Shown in pieces: positions 15,507 to 24,166 of a stretch of DNA of 34,595 nt (positions are counted from its first letter, which is position 1; every line of letters begins with the position of its first letter). The stretch is from Pseudomonas sp. S37. Its GTDB lineage: Bacteria > Pseudomonadota > Gammaproteobacteria > Pseudomonadales > Pseudomonadaceae. The stretch is taken from NCBI RefSeq assembly GCF_016658545.1, contig NZ_JACVZC010000062.1:1-34595 (forward strand). The letters run 5' to 3'. Both the position numbers and the translations under genes were made by a program. Under the pieces are notes generated by a model. It saw only the letters and a list, made by a program, of their open reading frames with translations, did no database searches and was not told where the DNA came from.

Positions 15507-17129
15507 ATGTCGATCTATGCCCAGGGCCTGATGCCCGCTGCCGTCAACCATGTCGCCCTTACCCCGCTGAGTTTCATCGAACGCACCGCTGCCGTGTACG
15601 GCAACTACCCGGCGGTCATCCACGGCGCCATCCGCCGCAACTGGCAGCAAACCTACCAACGCTGCCGACGCCTGGCCAGCGCCCTGGTTGGCCGCGGCAT
15701 TGGCCGTGGCGACACCGTAGCAGTGATGCTGCCCAACACCCCGGCCATGCTCGAAGCCCACTTCGGCGTGCCCATGACCGGTGCCGTGCTCAATACCCTC
15801 AACGTTCGCCTGGACGCCGAGGCCATCGCCTTCATGCTGCAGCATGGCGAGGCCAAGGTGCTGATCACCGACCGTGAGTTCCACGCGGTCATCGAGGCCG
15901 CCCTGGCGCTGCTCGAACACCCGCCGCTGGTGGTCGATGTGGATGACCCGGAGTACGGCGAAGGCCGTGCGGTCAGCGAACTGGACTATGAGGCCCTGCT
16001 TGCCGAAGGCGACCCGGAATTTGTCTGGGAATGGCCGGATGACGAGTGGCAGGCGATTTCGCTGAACTACACCTCCGGCACCACCGGCAACCCCAAGGGG
16101 GTGGTCTACCACCACCGCGGCGCCTACCTGAACGCCTTGGGCAACCAGATGACCTGGGCCATGGGCCACCGCCCGGTGTACCTGTGGACCTTGCCGATGT
16201 TTCACTGCAACGGCTGGTGCTACCCCTGGACCATCACCGCCCTGGCCGGTACCCATGTGTTCCTGCGGCGGGTCGACCCGCAGAAAATCCTGACCCTGAT
16301 CCGTGAACACCGGGTCAGCCACCTGTGCGGCGCGCCGATCGTGCTAAACGCCCTGGTCAACATGCCCGAGGCAGCCAAGGCGGCCATCGAGCACCCGGTG
16401 CAGGCCATGGTCGCCGGCGCTGCGCCACCGGCCAAGGTGATTGGCGCCGTGGAGGAAATGGGCATCACGGTTACCCATACCTATGGCCTGACCGAAGTCT
16501 ACGGCCCGGTAACCGTGTGCGCCTGGCACGATGAATGGGACGAGTTGACGCTGGAAGAGCGCGCGCGGATCAAGTCGCGCCAGGGTGTGCGCTACCCGAC
16601 CCTGGACGGCCTGATGGTCGCCGACCCGCAAACCCTCGAGCCGGTGCCACGCGACGGCAATACCCTGGGCGAGATCTTCATGCGCGGCAACACGGTGATG
16701 AAGGGCTACCTGAAAAACCCCGAAGCTACCGCCGAAGCCTTCCGTGGCGGCTGGTTCCATACCGGTGACCTGGCGGTGTGGCATGCCGACGGTTATGTCG
16801 AAATCAAGGACCGGCTCAAGGACATCATCATTTCCGGTGGCGAGAACATTTCCACCATCGAGGTCGAGGACGCCCTGTACAAGCACCCGGCAGTACTTGA
16901 AGCCGCCGTGGTGGCGCGCCCGGACGAGAAATGGGGGGAAACCCCGTGCGCCTTCATTGCCCTGAAACCTGGCCGGGAAGACACCCGCGAGGCCGACCTC
17001 ACCGGGTGGTGCCGCGAGCACCTGGCCGGGTTCAAGGTGCCGAAGACCGTGGTGTTTGGCGAGCTGCCCAAGACCTCGACCGGCAAGATCCAGAAGTACG
17101 TGTTGCGCGATCGGGCCAAAGCCCTCTGA
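15507..17129 (+). CDS. Acyl-CoA synthetase (AMP-forming), AlkK/DmdB-like
   Basis: This 540-residue adenylate-forming enzyme would activate a short or medium carboxylic acid to its CoA thioester. The ATP-binding motif YTSGTTGNPKGV (188-199), the YGLTEVYGP adenylate motif, WFHTGDL, the hinge KDRLKDIIISGGENIS and the C-terminal catalytic Lys527 (TSTGKIQK) are all present. There is no signal peptide. AGGA lies 7 bases before the ATG. It is divergent from pedS2 and is followed, across a REP pair, by an acyl-CoA dehydrogenase. Two readings fit: activation of acids made by the Ped enzymes, or 3-methylmercaptopropionate metabolism (DmdB). The sequence alone does not fix the substrate. Confidence 0.88.
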   Translation: MSIYAQGLMPAAVNHVALTPLSFIERTAAVYGNYPAVIHGAIRRNWQQTYQRCRRLASALVGRGIGRGDTVAVMLPNTPAMLEAHFGVPMTGAVLNTLNVRLDAEAIAFMLQHGEAKVLITDREFHAVIEAALALLEHPPLVVDVDDPEYGEGRAVSELDYEALLAEGDPEFVWEWPDDEWQAISLNYTSGTTGNPKGVVYHHRGAYLNALGNQMTWAMGHRPVYLWTLPMFHCNGWCYPWTITALAGTHVFLRRVDPQKILTLIREHRVSHLCGAPIVLNALVNMPEAAKAAIEHPVQAMVAGAAPPAKVIGAVEEMGITVTHTYGLTEVYGPVTVCAWHDEWDELTLEERARIKSRQGVRYPTLDGLMVADPQTLEPVPRDGNTLGEIFMRGNTVMKGYLKNPEATAEAFRGGWFHTGDLAVWHADGYVEIKDRLKDIIISGGENISTIEVEDALYKHPAVLEAAVVARPDEKWGETPCAFIALKPGREDTREADLTGWCREHLAGFKVPKTVVFGELPKTSTGKIQKYVLRDRAKAL

Positions 17130-17131
17130 TC

Positions 17132-17232
17132 CTGTAGCGGCCCTTTCGCGGGTAAACCCGCTCCCACAGGTACAGCATCGGGTTCAAATTTGGTGCGATC
17201 CCTGTGGGAGCGGGTTTACCCGCGAAGAGGCC
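17132..17232. repeat. Inverted REP pair (GGGTAAACCCGC type)
   Basis: Facing copies of CGCGGGTAAACCCGCTCCCA and its complement lie 30 bases apart between the synthetase and dehydrogenase genes. Confidence 0.85.
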
Positions 17233-17264
17233 AGCCCAGATTTCCCACTTTTCCAGAGCCACCG

Positions 17265-19034
17265 ATGACCACTTATAACGCCCCCCTGCGCGACATGCGC
17301 TTCATCCTGCACGACGTCTTCAACGCCCCGGCCCTGTGGGCCCGCCTGCCCGCCCTGGCCGAGCGCATCGACGCCGACACCGCCGACGCCATCCTCGAAG
17401 AAGCAGCCAAGGTCACCGCCCAGCTGATCGCCCCACTCAGCCGCAACGGTGACGAACAAGGCGTGCACTTCGACGCAGGCTCAGTCACCACCCCCGACGG
17501 CTTCCGCGAGGCCTGGCACACTTACCGCGAAGGCGGCTGGGTCGGCCTGGGCGGCAACCCCGAACATGGCGGCATGGGCATGCCGAAGATGCTCGGCGTG
17601 CTGTTCGAAGAAATGCTCTACGCCGCCGACTGCAGCTTCAGCCTGTATTCGGCACTGAGCGCCGGCAGTTGCCTGGCAATCGACGCCCATGCCAGCGAGG
17701 CACTCAAGGCCACTTACCTGCCGCCACTGTACGAGGGCCGCTGGGCCGGCACCATGTGCCTGACCGAACCCCAGGCCGGTACCGACCTGGGGCTGATCCG
17801 CAGCCGTGCCGAACCCCAGGCCGATGGCAGTTACCGCATCAGTGGCAGCAAGATCTTCATTACCGGCGGCGAACAGGACCTGACCGAGAACATCGTCCAC
17901 CTGGTGCTGGCCAAACTGCCGGATGCGCCTGCCGGCGCCAAAGGCATCTCGCTGTTTCTGGTGCCCAAGTACCTGGTCGAGACCGACGGCCGCCTGGGCG
18001 CACGCAACGCCGCCCATTGCGGTTCGATCGAGCACAAGATGGGCATCAAAGCCTCGGCCACCTGTGTGATGAACTTCGACGGTGCCATCGGTTACCTGGT
18101 CGGCGAGCCCAACAAAGGCCTGGCAGCGATGTTCACCATGATGAACTACGAGCGCCTGTCCATTGGCATCCAGGGCATCGGCTGCGCCGAAGCTTCCTAC
18201 CAGAGCGCCGCCCGTTACGCCAACGAGCGCCTGCAAAGCCGCGCCGCCAATGGCCCACAGGCACAGGACAAGGCTGCCGACCCGATCATCCACCACGGCG
18301 ATGTGCGGCGCATGCTGCTGACCATGCGCACCCTCACCGAAGGTGGCCGGGCGTTTGCCGCCTACGTCGGCCAGCAGCTGGACCTGGCGCGCTATGCCGA
18401 AGACGCCGGTGAGCGCGAGCACGCCCAGCGCCTGGTGGCGCTGCTGACCCCGGTGGCCAAGGCGTTCTTCACCGACAATGGCCTGGAAAGCTGCGTGCTC
18501 GGCCAGCAGGTGTACGGCGGCCATGGCTACATTCGTGAATGGGGCCAGGAGCAACGGGTGCGTGATGTGCGCATTGCGCAGATCTATGAAGGCACCAATG
18601 GCATCCAGGCCCTTGACCTGCTCGGGCGCAAGGTGCTGGCCGACGGCGGCCAGGCGCTGGCCAGCTTTGCTGCCCAAGTGCGGGCGTTCAGCGTGGACGC
18701 ACCGCTGCACCGCGAGGCCTTGCAGGCCAGCCTGGCGCGGCTGGAGGCGACCAGCGCCTGGCTGCGGGCGCTAGCGGCTGAAGACGCCAACCTGGTCAGT
18801 GCGGTGGCGGTGGAGTACCTGCAGCTGTTCGGGCTGACGGCGTATGCCTATATGTGGGCGCGGATGGCCGCGGTGGCGCTGGGCAGGCGTGATGAAGATG
18901 CGGCGTTTTACGGAGCGAAGCTGGCGTGTGCAGAGTTCTTCTTCCAGCGGGTGTTGCCGCGGGGGTTGGGGCTGGAGGCCAGTATCCGGGCGGGTAGTGG
19001 CAGCCTTTATGGTATGGATGCGGCGCAATTCTGA
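17265..19034 (+). CDS. Acyl-CoA dehydrogenase, DmdC-like long form
   Basis: This 589-residue FAD enzyme oxidises an acyl-CoA to the 2-enoyl-CoA. It is longer than standard 380-residue acyl-CoA dehydrogenases, as in the DmdC (3-methylmercaptopropionyl-CoA dehydrogenase) and long-form group. MCLTEPQAGTDLG (164-176) is the FAD and substrate-binding motif, and YGGHGYIREWGQEQ (417-430) precedes the catalytic base Glu442 in IYEGTNGIQ. The C-terminal extension is present. The ATG at 17265 is chosen because MTTYNAPLRDMRFIL is the usual beginning of the group; its ribosome site (AGAG) is weak. It follows the acyl-CoA synthetase across a REP pair, and the two steps would be consecutive. Substrate not determined. 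Confidence 0.88.
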   Translation: MTTYNAPLRDMRFILHDVFNAPALWARLPALAERIDADTADAILEEAAKVTAQLIAPLSRNGDEQGVHFDAGSVTTPDGFREAWHTYREGGWVGLGGNPEHGGMGMPKMLGVLFEEMLYAADCSFSLYSALSAGSCLAIDAHASEALKATYLPPLYEGRWAGTMCLTEPQAGTDLGLIRSRAEPQADGSYRISGSKIFITGGEQDLTENIVHLVLAKLPDAPAGAKGISLFLVPKYLVETDGRLGARNAAHCGSIEHKMGIKASATCVMNFDGAIGYLVGEPNKGLAAMFTMMNYERLSIGIQGIGCAEASYQSAARYANERLQSRAANGPQAQDKAADPIIHHGDVRRMLLTMRTLTEGGRAFAAYVGQQLDLARYAEDAGEREHAQRLVALLTPVAKAFFTDNGLESCVLGQQVYGGHGYIREWGQEQRVRDVRIAQIYEGTNGIQALDLLGRKVLADGGQALASFAAQVRAFSVDAPLHREALQASLARLEATSAWLRALAAEDANLVSAVAVEYLQLFGLTAYAYMWARMAAVALGRRDEDAAFYGAKLACAEFFFQRVLPRGLGLEASIRAGSGSLYGMDAAQF

Positions 19035-19035
19035 T

Positions 19036-19145
19036 GGCCCCTCGGGGGCGCTTTGCGCCCCATCGCGACACAAGGCCGCTCCTACAGGGGAACGCGATTC
19101 CCTGTAGGAGCGGCCTTGTGTCGCGATGGGCTGCAAAGCAGCCCC
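19036..19145. repeat. Long inverted REP pair (AGGAGCGGCCTTG type)
   Basis: Two facing copies of TGTAGGAGCGGCCTTGTGTC with the adjoining GGGC/GCAAAGCAGCCCC hairpins lie about 14 bases apart, just past the dehydrogenase stop. The remaining gap to 19304 has no gene I can support, in particular no ECF sigma factor. Confidence 0.85.
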
Positions 19146-19304
19146 AACGATTACAGCCTGTAAATGCGCGCGCGAAAGGTTCTCAAACGCCGAAAAACCG
19201 TTGCAAATCCGACGAAAAACCGGCACAACTGATAGTCATTCGCCATTACGCCGGTTCTCGGGGGCCCTTCTGCAAGGGTAGAATGCGCAAAACCCGGAGC
19301 CGCA

Positions 19305-20312
19305 ATGAACCACGACCGCCTCAATCCCAGCCCAGACGATGCCATCACCGACGCCGCCGCGCACTGGTGCATGCGCCTGCATGCCGAAGATTGCACGGCA
19401 GCCGAGCGTGAGGCATTCGCCCGCTGGCTGGCGGCCGACCCGCGGCATGCCGAGGAATACCAGGCGATGCTGGAAATCTGGCAAACCGCCGACCTGCTGC
19501 CGCGCACGGCCACGGTCATCGACTTCAACCCTCCGGCCAAGCAAACCACGCGCCCGCGTAACTGGCGGCCGCTGGCGTCGGCCGCCGCCATCGCCCTGGC
19601 GGTGCTGCCGCTGGCCGGCTGGGTGGGCTGGGAACAAGGCTGGTTGCCCAACCACTACCAGCACTTCGAAGCCGGCGACCGCATGCAAACGGTGGAGCTG
19701 AGCGACGGCAGCACAGTACAGCTCAACCTCAATACCGAGCTTACCTACCTCAACTACAAGGACCAGCGCCAGGTCACGCTCAAGCGTGGCGAGGCGTTCT
19801 TCAAGGTCCAGCACGACAGCAGCCACCCGTTCATCGTGCATGCCGGCCGCGGCCAGACGCGCGTGACCGGCACCCAGTTCAACGTGTGGAAGTATCAGGA
19901 CCAGGTCAAAGTCACCCTGGTGGAAGGCTCGGTACTGGTGTCCAGCGATGGCAGCGCCGGCGGCTACCGCCTTGGCCCTGGCATGCAGGCCAGCTACCAC
20001 AAAGGTGACTTCGAGCCACAGCTTGAGCAAAGCGACGACTACGGTAACAGCCTGGCGTGGCGCAACGGCAAGCTGGTGCTCGACAACCTGAGCCTGGAAC
20101 AGGCGTTGCCGGTGATCAACCGCTACCTCGACGCGCCCTTGCTGCTGGCCGATGCCAGCACCGGGCGCATTCGCATCAGCGGCATCTACAACACCCGTGA
20201 AGTGGGGCGCCTGGTCAACAACCTGCCCAAGGTGCTGCCGGTCTACCTGACCCGCAGCAAGGACGGCAGCACCGTGCTCAACCGCATCTCGCCGCCGCCC
20301 GACAAGGGCTGA
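19305..20312 (+). CDS. FecR-family anti-sigma/transmembrane sensor, orphan
   Basis: This 335-residue FecR protein has three parts. An N-terminal cytosolic DUF4880-type domain (about 12-55) contains AAHWCMRLHAE and the usual FARWLAADPRHAEEYQ. A single membrane helix spans about 88-106. The periplasmic part has FecR signatures (VELSDGSTVQLNLNTELTY, RGEAFFKV, VTGTQFNVW), then a DUF4974-like C-terminal domain (LDNLSLEQALPVINRYL). Such proteins normally sit next to an ECF sigma gene and a TonB receptor with an N-terminal signalling domain. Here neither flanks it, and the only receptor in the window (31222-33390) lacks that domain. GGAG lies 5 bases before the ATG. It converges with the antiporter gene, 13 bases between stops. 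Confidence 0.88.
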   Translation: MNHDRLNPSPDDAITDAAAHWCMRLHAEDCTAAEREAFARWLAADPRHAEEYQAMLEIWQTADLLPRTATVIDFNPPAKQTTRPRNWRPLASAAAIALAVLPLAGWVGWEQGWLPNHYQHFEAGDRMQTVELSDGSTVQLNLNTELTYLNYKDQRQVTLKRGEAFFKVQHDSSHPFIVHAGRGQTRVTGTQFNVWKYQDQVKVTLVEGSVLVSSDGSAGGYRLGPGMQASYHKGDFEPQLEQSDDYGNSLAWRNGKLVLDNLSLEQALPVINRYLDAPLLLADASTGRIRISGIYNTREVGRLVNNLPKVLPVYLTRSKDGSTVLNRISPPPDKG

Positions 20313-20325
20313 CGCCCTCCCCGCC

Positions 20326-21645
20326 CTACAAGGTCATCGCCGCCAGCCAGCCGAACGCCAGCAGCGGCAGGTTGTAATGGATGAACGTCGGTACCACGGT
20401 GTCCCAGATGTGGTGGTGCTGGCCATCCACGTTCAGGCCCGAGGTCGGGCCCAGGGTCGAGTCCGAAGCTGGCGACCCCGCATCCCCCAAGGCGCCGGCA
20501 GTGCCGACGATGCACACGGTGGCCAGCGGGTCGAAGCCCAGTTGCACGCACAGGGGCACGAAGATCGCGGCCAGGATCGGCACGGTGGAAAACGACGAGC
20601 CGATGCCCATGGTCACCAGCAGCCCCACCAGCAGCATCAGCAAGGCACCGATGCCCTTGCTGTGGTTGATCCACTGCGCCGAGGTTTCCACCAGGCTCTT
20701 CACTTCACCGGTGGCTTTCATCACGTCGGCAAAACCGGACGCGGCAATCATGATGAAGCCGATCATGGCCATCATTTTCATGCCTTCGGTGAACAGGTCG
20801 TCGGTGTCCTTCCACTTGACGATGCCCGACAACGAGAAGATCAGGAAGCCGACCATGGCGCCGATGATCATCGAGTCCAGCAGCAACTGGACGATGAAGG
20901 CGGCAGCAATTGCCAGCCCGGCCACCATCAGGGTCAGCGGGTTGTACTGCACGCTCACCTGCTCCACCTGTTCGATGCGCGCCAGGTCGTAGTCACGTTT
21001 CTTGCGGTAGCTGATGAACACGGCCAGCAACAGCCCGACGAGCATGCCGGCAGCCGGAATGGCCATGGCGTGGGTGACGTTGACCCCGCTCACGTCGACA
21101 CCCGCGCGGGCAACGTTGGCCAACAGGATCTCGTTGAGGAAGATGTTGCCAAAGCCCACCGGCAGGAACATGTACGGGGTGATCAGGCCGAAGGTGATCA
21201 CACAGGCGATCAGCCGGCGGTCAATACGCAGACGGGTCAGCACGTACAGCAGCGGCGGCACCAGCAGCGGGATGAAGGCAATGTGGATGGGCAGGATGTT
21301 CTGCGACGACACGGCCACCACCAGCATCAGGCCGATCATCAGCCATTTGACCTTGCCGCCGTTGGCATGGCCCTGGCGGTCGATCATGGCCAGGGCGCGG
21401 TCGGCCAGGGCATGGGCCAGCCCGGACTTGGCGATGGCCACGGCAAAGGCGCCGAGCAGTGCGTAGGACAACGCCACCGTAGCCCCGCCACCCAGGCCGC
21501 CGTTGAAGGCCTTGAGCGTGCCTTCGATGCCCAGGCCACCGACCAGTCCACCGACCAGCGCGCCGATGATCAGGGCGATGACCACGTGCACGCGGGACAG
21601 GCTGAGTATCAGCATGATGCCGACCGCGGCGATCACTGCATTCAT
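20326..21645 (-). CDS. Na+/H+ antiporter-family (YuiF-like) membrane transporter
   Basis: This 439-residue inner-membrane protein has roughly 11-12 hydrophobic helices, starting MNAVIAAVGIMLILSLSRVHVV. Glycine-rich GALVGGLVGGLG and the late GSSFSTVPILAAIFVPL and GALGDAGSPASDSTLGPTSG motifs are typical of the NhaC/YuiF antiporter superfamily. Some relatives are thought to move amino acids rather than protons and sodium, so I leave the substrate open. GAGGTAAG lies 7 bases before the ATG. It stands alone between FecR (convergent) and a REP pair. Confidence 0.82.
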   Translation of the reverse strand: MNAVIAAVGIMLILSLSRVHVVIALIIGALVGGLVGGLGIEGTLKAFNGGLGGGATVALSYALLGAFAVAIAKSGLAHALADRALAMIDRQGHANGGKVKWLMIGLMLVVAVSSQNILPIHIAFIPLLVPPLLYVLTRLRIDRRLIACVITFGLITPYMFLPVGFGNIFLNEILLANVARAGVDVSGVNVTHAMAIPAAGMLVGLLLAVFISYRKKRDYDLARIEQVEQVSVQYNPLTLMVAGLAIAAAFIVQLLLDSMIIGAMVGFLIFSLSGIVKWKDTDDLFTEGMKMMAMIGFIMIAASGFADVMKATGEVKSLVETSAQWINHSKGIGALLMLLVGLLVTMGIGSSFSTVPILAAIFVPLCVQLGFDPLATVCIVGTAGALGDAGSPASDSTLGPTSGLNVDGQHHHIWDTVVPTFIHYNLPLLAFGWLAAMTL

Positions 21646-21753
21646 GGTTGGCTTACCTCATTGCGACAGAAAAAAGCGCGAACTCTGAAGCAGTGGGGGG
21701 CAGATGTCAAAAATGCCATGTTGCGGCGGATTACCAATGTGCTGCGCGGTCTC

Positions 21754-21875
21754 CGTGTAGGAGCGGCCTTGTGTCGCGATCGGGCCGCAGAGCGGCCCCA
21801 GCTATTTGTGCTGAGACGCAAATCGAGGGGGCGCTTCGCACCCCGATCGCGACACAAGGCCGCTCCTACACAGGG
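21754..21875. repeat. Long inverted REP pair (AGGAGCGGCCTTG type)
   Basis: Facing copies of TGTAGGAGCGGCCTTGTGTC and its complement enclose about 80 bases with GGGCCGCAGAGCGGCCC and GGGGCGC-type hairpins. They lie between the transporter and chemoreceptor genes. Confidence 0.85.
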
Positions 21876-21910
21876 ACCGCGCAGGTCTGAAATTAAATTG
21901 AACGTTTGAA

Positions 21911-21937
21911 TAAAGAAAAAAACGCGCCCGCCGACAC
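21911..21937 (+). promoter_or_regulatory. FliA (sigma-28) promoter of the chemoreceptor
   Basis: TAAAG at 21911 is followed 14 bases later by GCCGACAC, matching the flagellar sigma consensus TAAAG-N14-GCCGATAA in spacing and in 6 of 8 bases of the -10 box. It lies 40 bases before the chemoreceptor ATG. Flagellar control of chemoreceptors is established in pseudomonads. Confidence 0.7.
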
Positions 21938-21976
21938 AGACGCTAGCCACACTCTTATTACAAGGGATCCGCCCCC

Positions 21977-24121
21977 ATGCCTTTGCGACAACTTTCCATC
22001 CAGTGGAAAATCACCCTGCTCGCCGGTCTCTGCCTGGCCGGCATCGTCACCTTGCTCGTCGGCCTGTCGCTGTACCGCATGGACCACAGCTCGGACCTGG
22101 TCAAGGCCAGCAGCATGCAGATGCTGACCGAAGCGGCGCAATCGCGCATCGAGTCGCAAGGTGAAGTGCAGGCGCTGAACATCCGCCGCCAGTTCATGGA
22201 CGCCTACCAGTACGGCGCCGGGTTTGCCCGCCAGGTGCTGTTCTTGCGTGAACAGGCAGAAAAACGCTTTCTCGATGCCTTCGACCTGCGCGAAGACATG
22301 ACCCGCCAGGTGCGCGCGGCCCTGCAAGCCAACCCCGACCTGCTCGGCCTGTCGCTGGTGTTCGAGCCCAACGCGCTGGACAGCAAGGACAGCCTGTTTG
22401 CCGGCAAGGCGGAACTGGGCAGCAACGAAACCGGGCGCTTTGCCCTGTACTGGTCGCAGCCGCGTGCCGGCCAGCTGACCTCGATGGCGCTGCCCGAACA
22501 CGATATGGCCAACAGTGAGATCGGCCCCAGCGGCCAGCCGGCCAACACCTGGTGGGTGTGCCCGCGCAACACCGGCAAGGTGTGCGTGGTGGAGCCCTAC
22601 TTCTACAACATCGATGGCCAGCAAGTGCTGATGACCAGCATCGTCTTCCCGCTGGCGGTCAGCGGCAAGATCATTGCCACCCTGTCCATCGACATCAACC
22701 TCAACAGCCTGCAGGCGCTGAGCCAGGAGGCCAGCCGCAGCCTGTACGAAGGCCGCACCACAGTCGGCATCCTCAGCCCGGTCGGTCTGCTGGCCGGCTA
22801 CAGCGCCGACGCCAGCAAGCTGGCCCAGCGCTTCGACCAGGTCGACCCGGCCAAGGGCGCCGAGCTGGTGCGCAAGCTGGCCGACGGCAAGCTGAGCATC
22901 CTCCACGACCAGCAGCGCCTGAAGGTACTGGCAGCGTTCCGGCCGATCCCCGACGCACAACCCTGGGGCGTATTGCTGGATGTACCGGAAAGCGCCCTGA
23001 CCGGCCCGGCCGAAACGCTGAAGCAAGAGCTGGACGCCCTGAACACCAGCGGCACCCTGCTGGAGCTGGGCCTGGGCCTGGCGGCTGCCATTGCCGGGCT
23101 GCTGATGGTGTGGCTGATGGCCCGCGGGGTTACCCGGCCGATCCTGGGCGTGGCCGCCATGCTCAAGGACATCGCCAGCGGCGAGGGCGACCTGACCCGT
23201 CGCCTGACCTACCAGAAGCAGGACGAGCTGGGCGAACTGGCTGGCTGGTTCAACCGCTTCCTCGACAAGCTGCAGCCGACCATCGCCGAGGTCAAACGCT
23301 CGGTACAGGCCGCCCGGGGCACTGCCGACCAGTCCTCGGCGATTGCCACCGAAACCAGCGCCGGCATGGAGCAGCAGTACCGCCAGGTCGACCAGGTGGC
23401 CACCGCCTCACATGAAATGAGCGCCACCGCCCAGGACGTCGCCCGTAGCGCTGCCCAGGCTGCGCAGGCCGCACGCGATGCCGACCAGGCCACCCGCGAA
23501 GGCCTGGCGGTGATCGAGCGCACCACCACCAGCATCGATACCCTGGCCGCCAACATGAGCGACGCCATGGCCGAAGTCGAGGGCCTGGCGCAGAACAGCG
23601 AGAAGATCGGCTCGGTGCTGGAGGTGATCCGCTCGATCGCCGAACAGACCAACCTGCTGGCACTCAACGCCGCCATCGAGGCGGCCCGCGCCGGTGAGGC
23701 CGGCCGCGGCTTTGCCGTGGTCGCCGACGAGGTACGCAACCTGGCCCAGCGCACCCAGGAATCGGTGGAAGAAACCCGCCAGGTGATCGAAGCACTGCAA
23801 AACGGCACCCGCGAAGTGGTCGGCGCCATGGACCACAGCCACCGCCAGGCACAGGGTGGTGTGCAGCAGGTCGGCCAGGCGGTTACCGCACTGCAGCGCA
23901 TTGGCCAGGCCGTCACGGTGATTACCGACATGAACCTGCAGATTGCCTCCGCCGCCGAAGAGCAAAGCGCGGTCGCCGAGGAAATCAACAGCAACGTGGC
24001 GACCATCCGCGATGTCACCGAATCGCTGTCGGGCCAGGCCAACGAATCGGCGCGGGTCAGCCAGTCGCTGAACAGCCTGGCCAACCAGCAGCAGGCACTG
24101 ATGGATCAGTTTCGCGTGTAG
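21977..24121 (+). CDS. Methyl-accepting chemotaxis protein with double-Cache sensor
   Basis: This 714-residue chemoreceptor has a first membrane helix at about 11-32. A large periplasmic region (about 33-355) has the size and pattern of a double Cache domain (MTSIVFPLAVSGKIIATLSIDI, then TTVGILSPVGLLAGYS). The second helix is at about 359-381. A HAMP domain follows (RPILGVAAMLKDIASGEGDLT), then a long signalling coiled coil. The conserved hairpin tip is EQTNLLALNAAIEAARAGEAG (about 556-576). No C-terminal CheR-binding pentapeptide is seen; the protein ends DQFRV. A FliA-type promoter lies 40 bases upstream. The ligand cannot be deduced; I see no clear amino-acid-binding Cache motif. Confidence 0.92.
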   Translation: MPLRQLSIQWKITLLAGLCLAGIVTLLVGLSLYRMDHSSDLVKASSMQMLTEAAQSRIESQGEVQALNIRRQFMDAYQYGAGFARQVLFLREQAEKRFLDAFDLREDMTRQVRAALQANPDLLGLSLVFEPNALDSKDSLFAGKAELGSNETGRFALYWSQPRAGQLTSMALPEHDMANSEIGPSGQPANTWWVCPRNTGKVCVVEPYFYNIDGQQVLMTSIVFPLAVSGKIIATLSIDINLNSLQALSQEASRSLYEGRTTVGILSPVGLLAGYSADASKLAQRFDQVDPAKGAELVRKLADGKLSILHDQQRLKVLAAFRPIPDAQPWGVLLDVPESALTGPAETLKQELDALNTSGTLLELGLGLAAAIAGLLMVWLMARGVTRPILGVAAMLKDIASGEGDLTRRLTYQKQDELGELAGWFNRFLDKLQPTIAEVKRSVQAARGTADQSSAIATETSAGMEQQYRQVDQVATASHEMSATAQDVARSAAQAAQAARDADQATREGLAVIERTTTSIDTLAANMSDAMAEVEGLAQNSEKIGSVLEVIRSIAEQTNLLALNAAIEAARAGEAGRGFAVVADEVRNLAQRTQESVEETRQVIEALQNGTREVVGAMDHSHRQAQGGVQQVGQAVTALQRIGQAVTVITDMNLQIASAAEEQSAVAEEINSNVATIRDVTESLSGQANESARVSQSLNSLANQQQALMDQFRV

Positions 24122-24131
24122 AACCGAGCGG

Positions 24132-24161
24132 GGTCGGCCACTGCCGGCCCTGTTGCCGACC
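24132..24161. terminator. Candidate bidirectional hairpin between convergent genes
   Basis: GGTCGGC...GCCGACC forms a perfect 7-bp stem around an internal GCCGGCC-containing loop, in the 45-base gap between the chemoreceptor and the subtilase gene. T-runs on either side are poor, so termination is only probable. Confidence 0.4.
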
Positions 24162-24166
24162 TTGCC

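Noticed and set aside
17481..18710. 409-codon minus-strand frame opposite the acyl-CoA dehydrogenase
   Set aside because: Shadow frame; the plus strand carries intact FAD and catalytic motifs.
20377..21909. 510-codon plus-strand frame opposite the antiporter gene
   Set aside because: Its composition is dominated by His, Gln and Asp, as expected for the antisense of membrane helices. It runs through a REP pair, which real genes here avoid.
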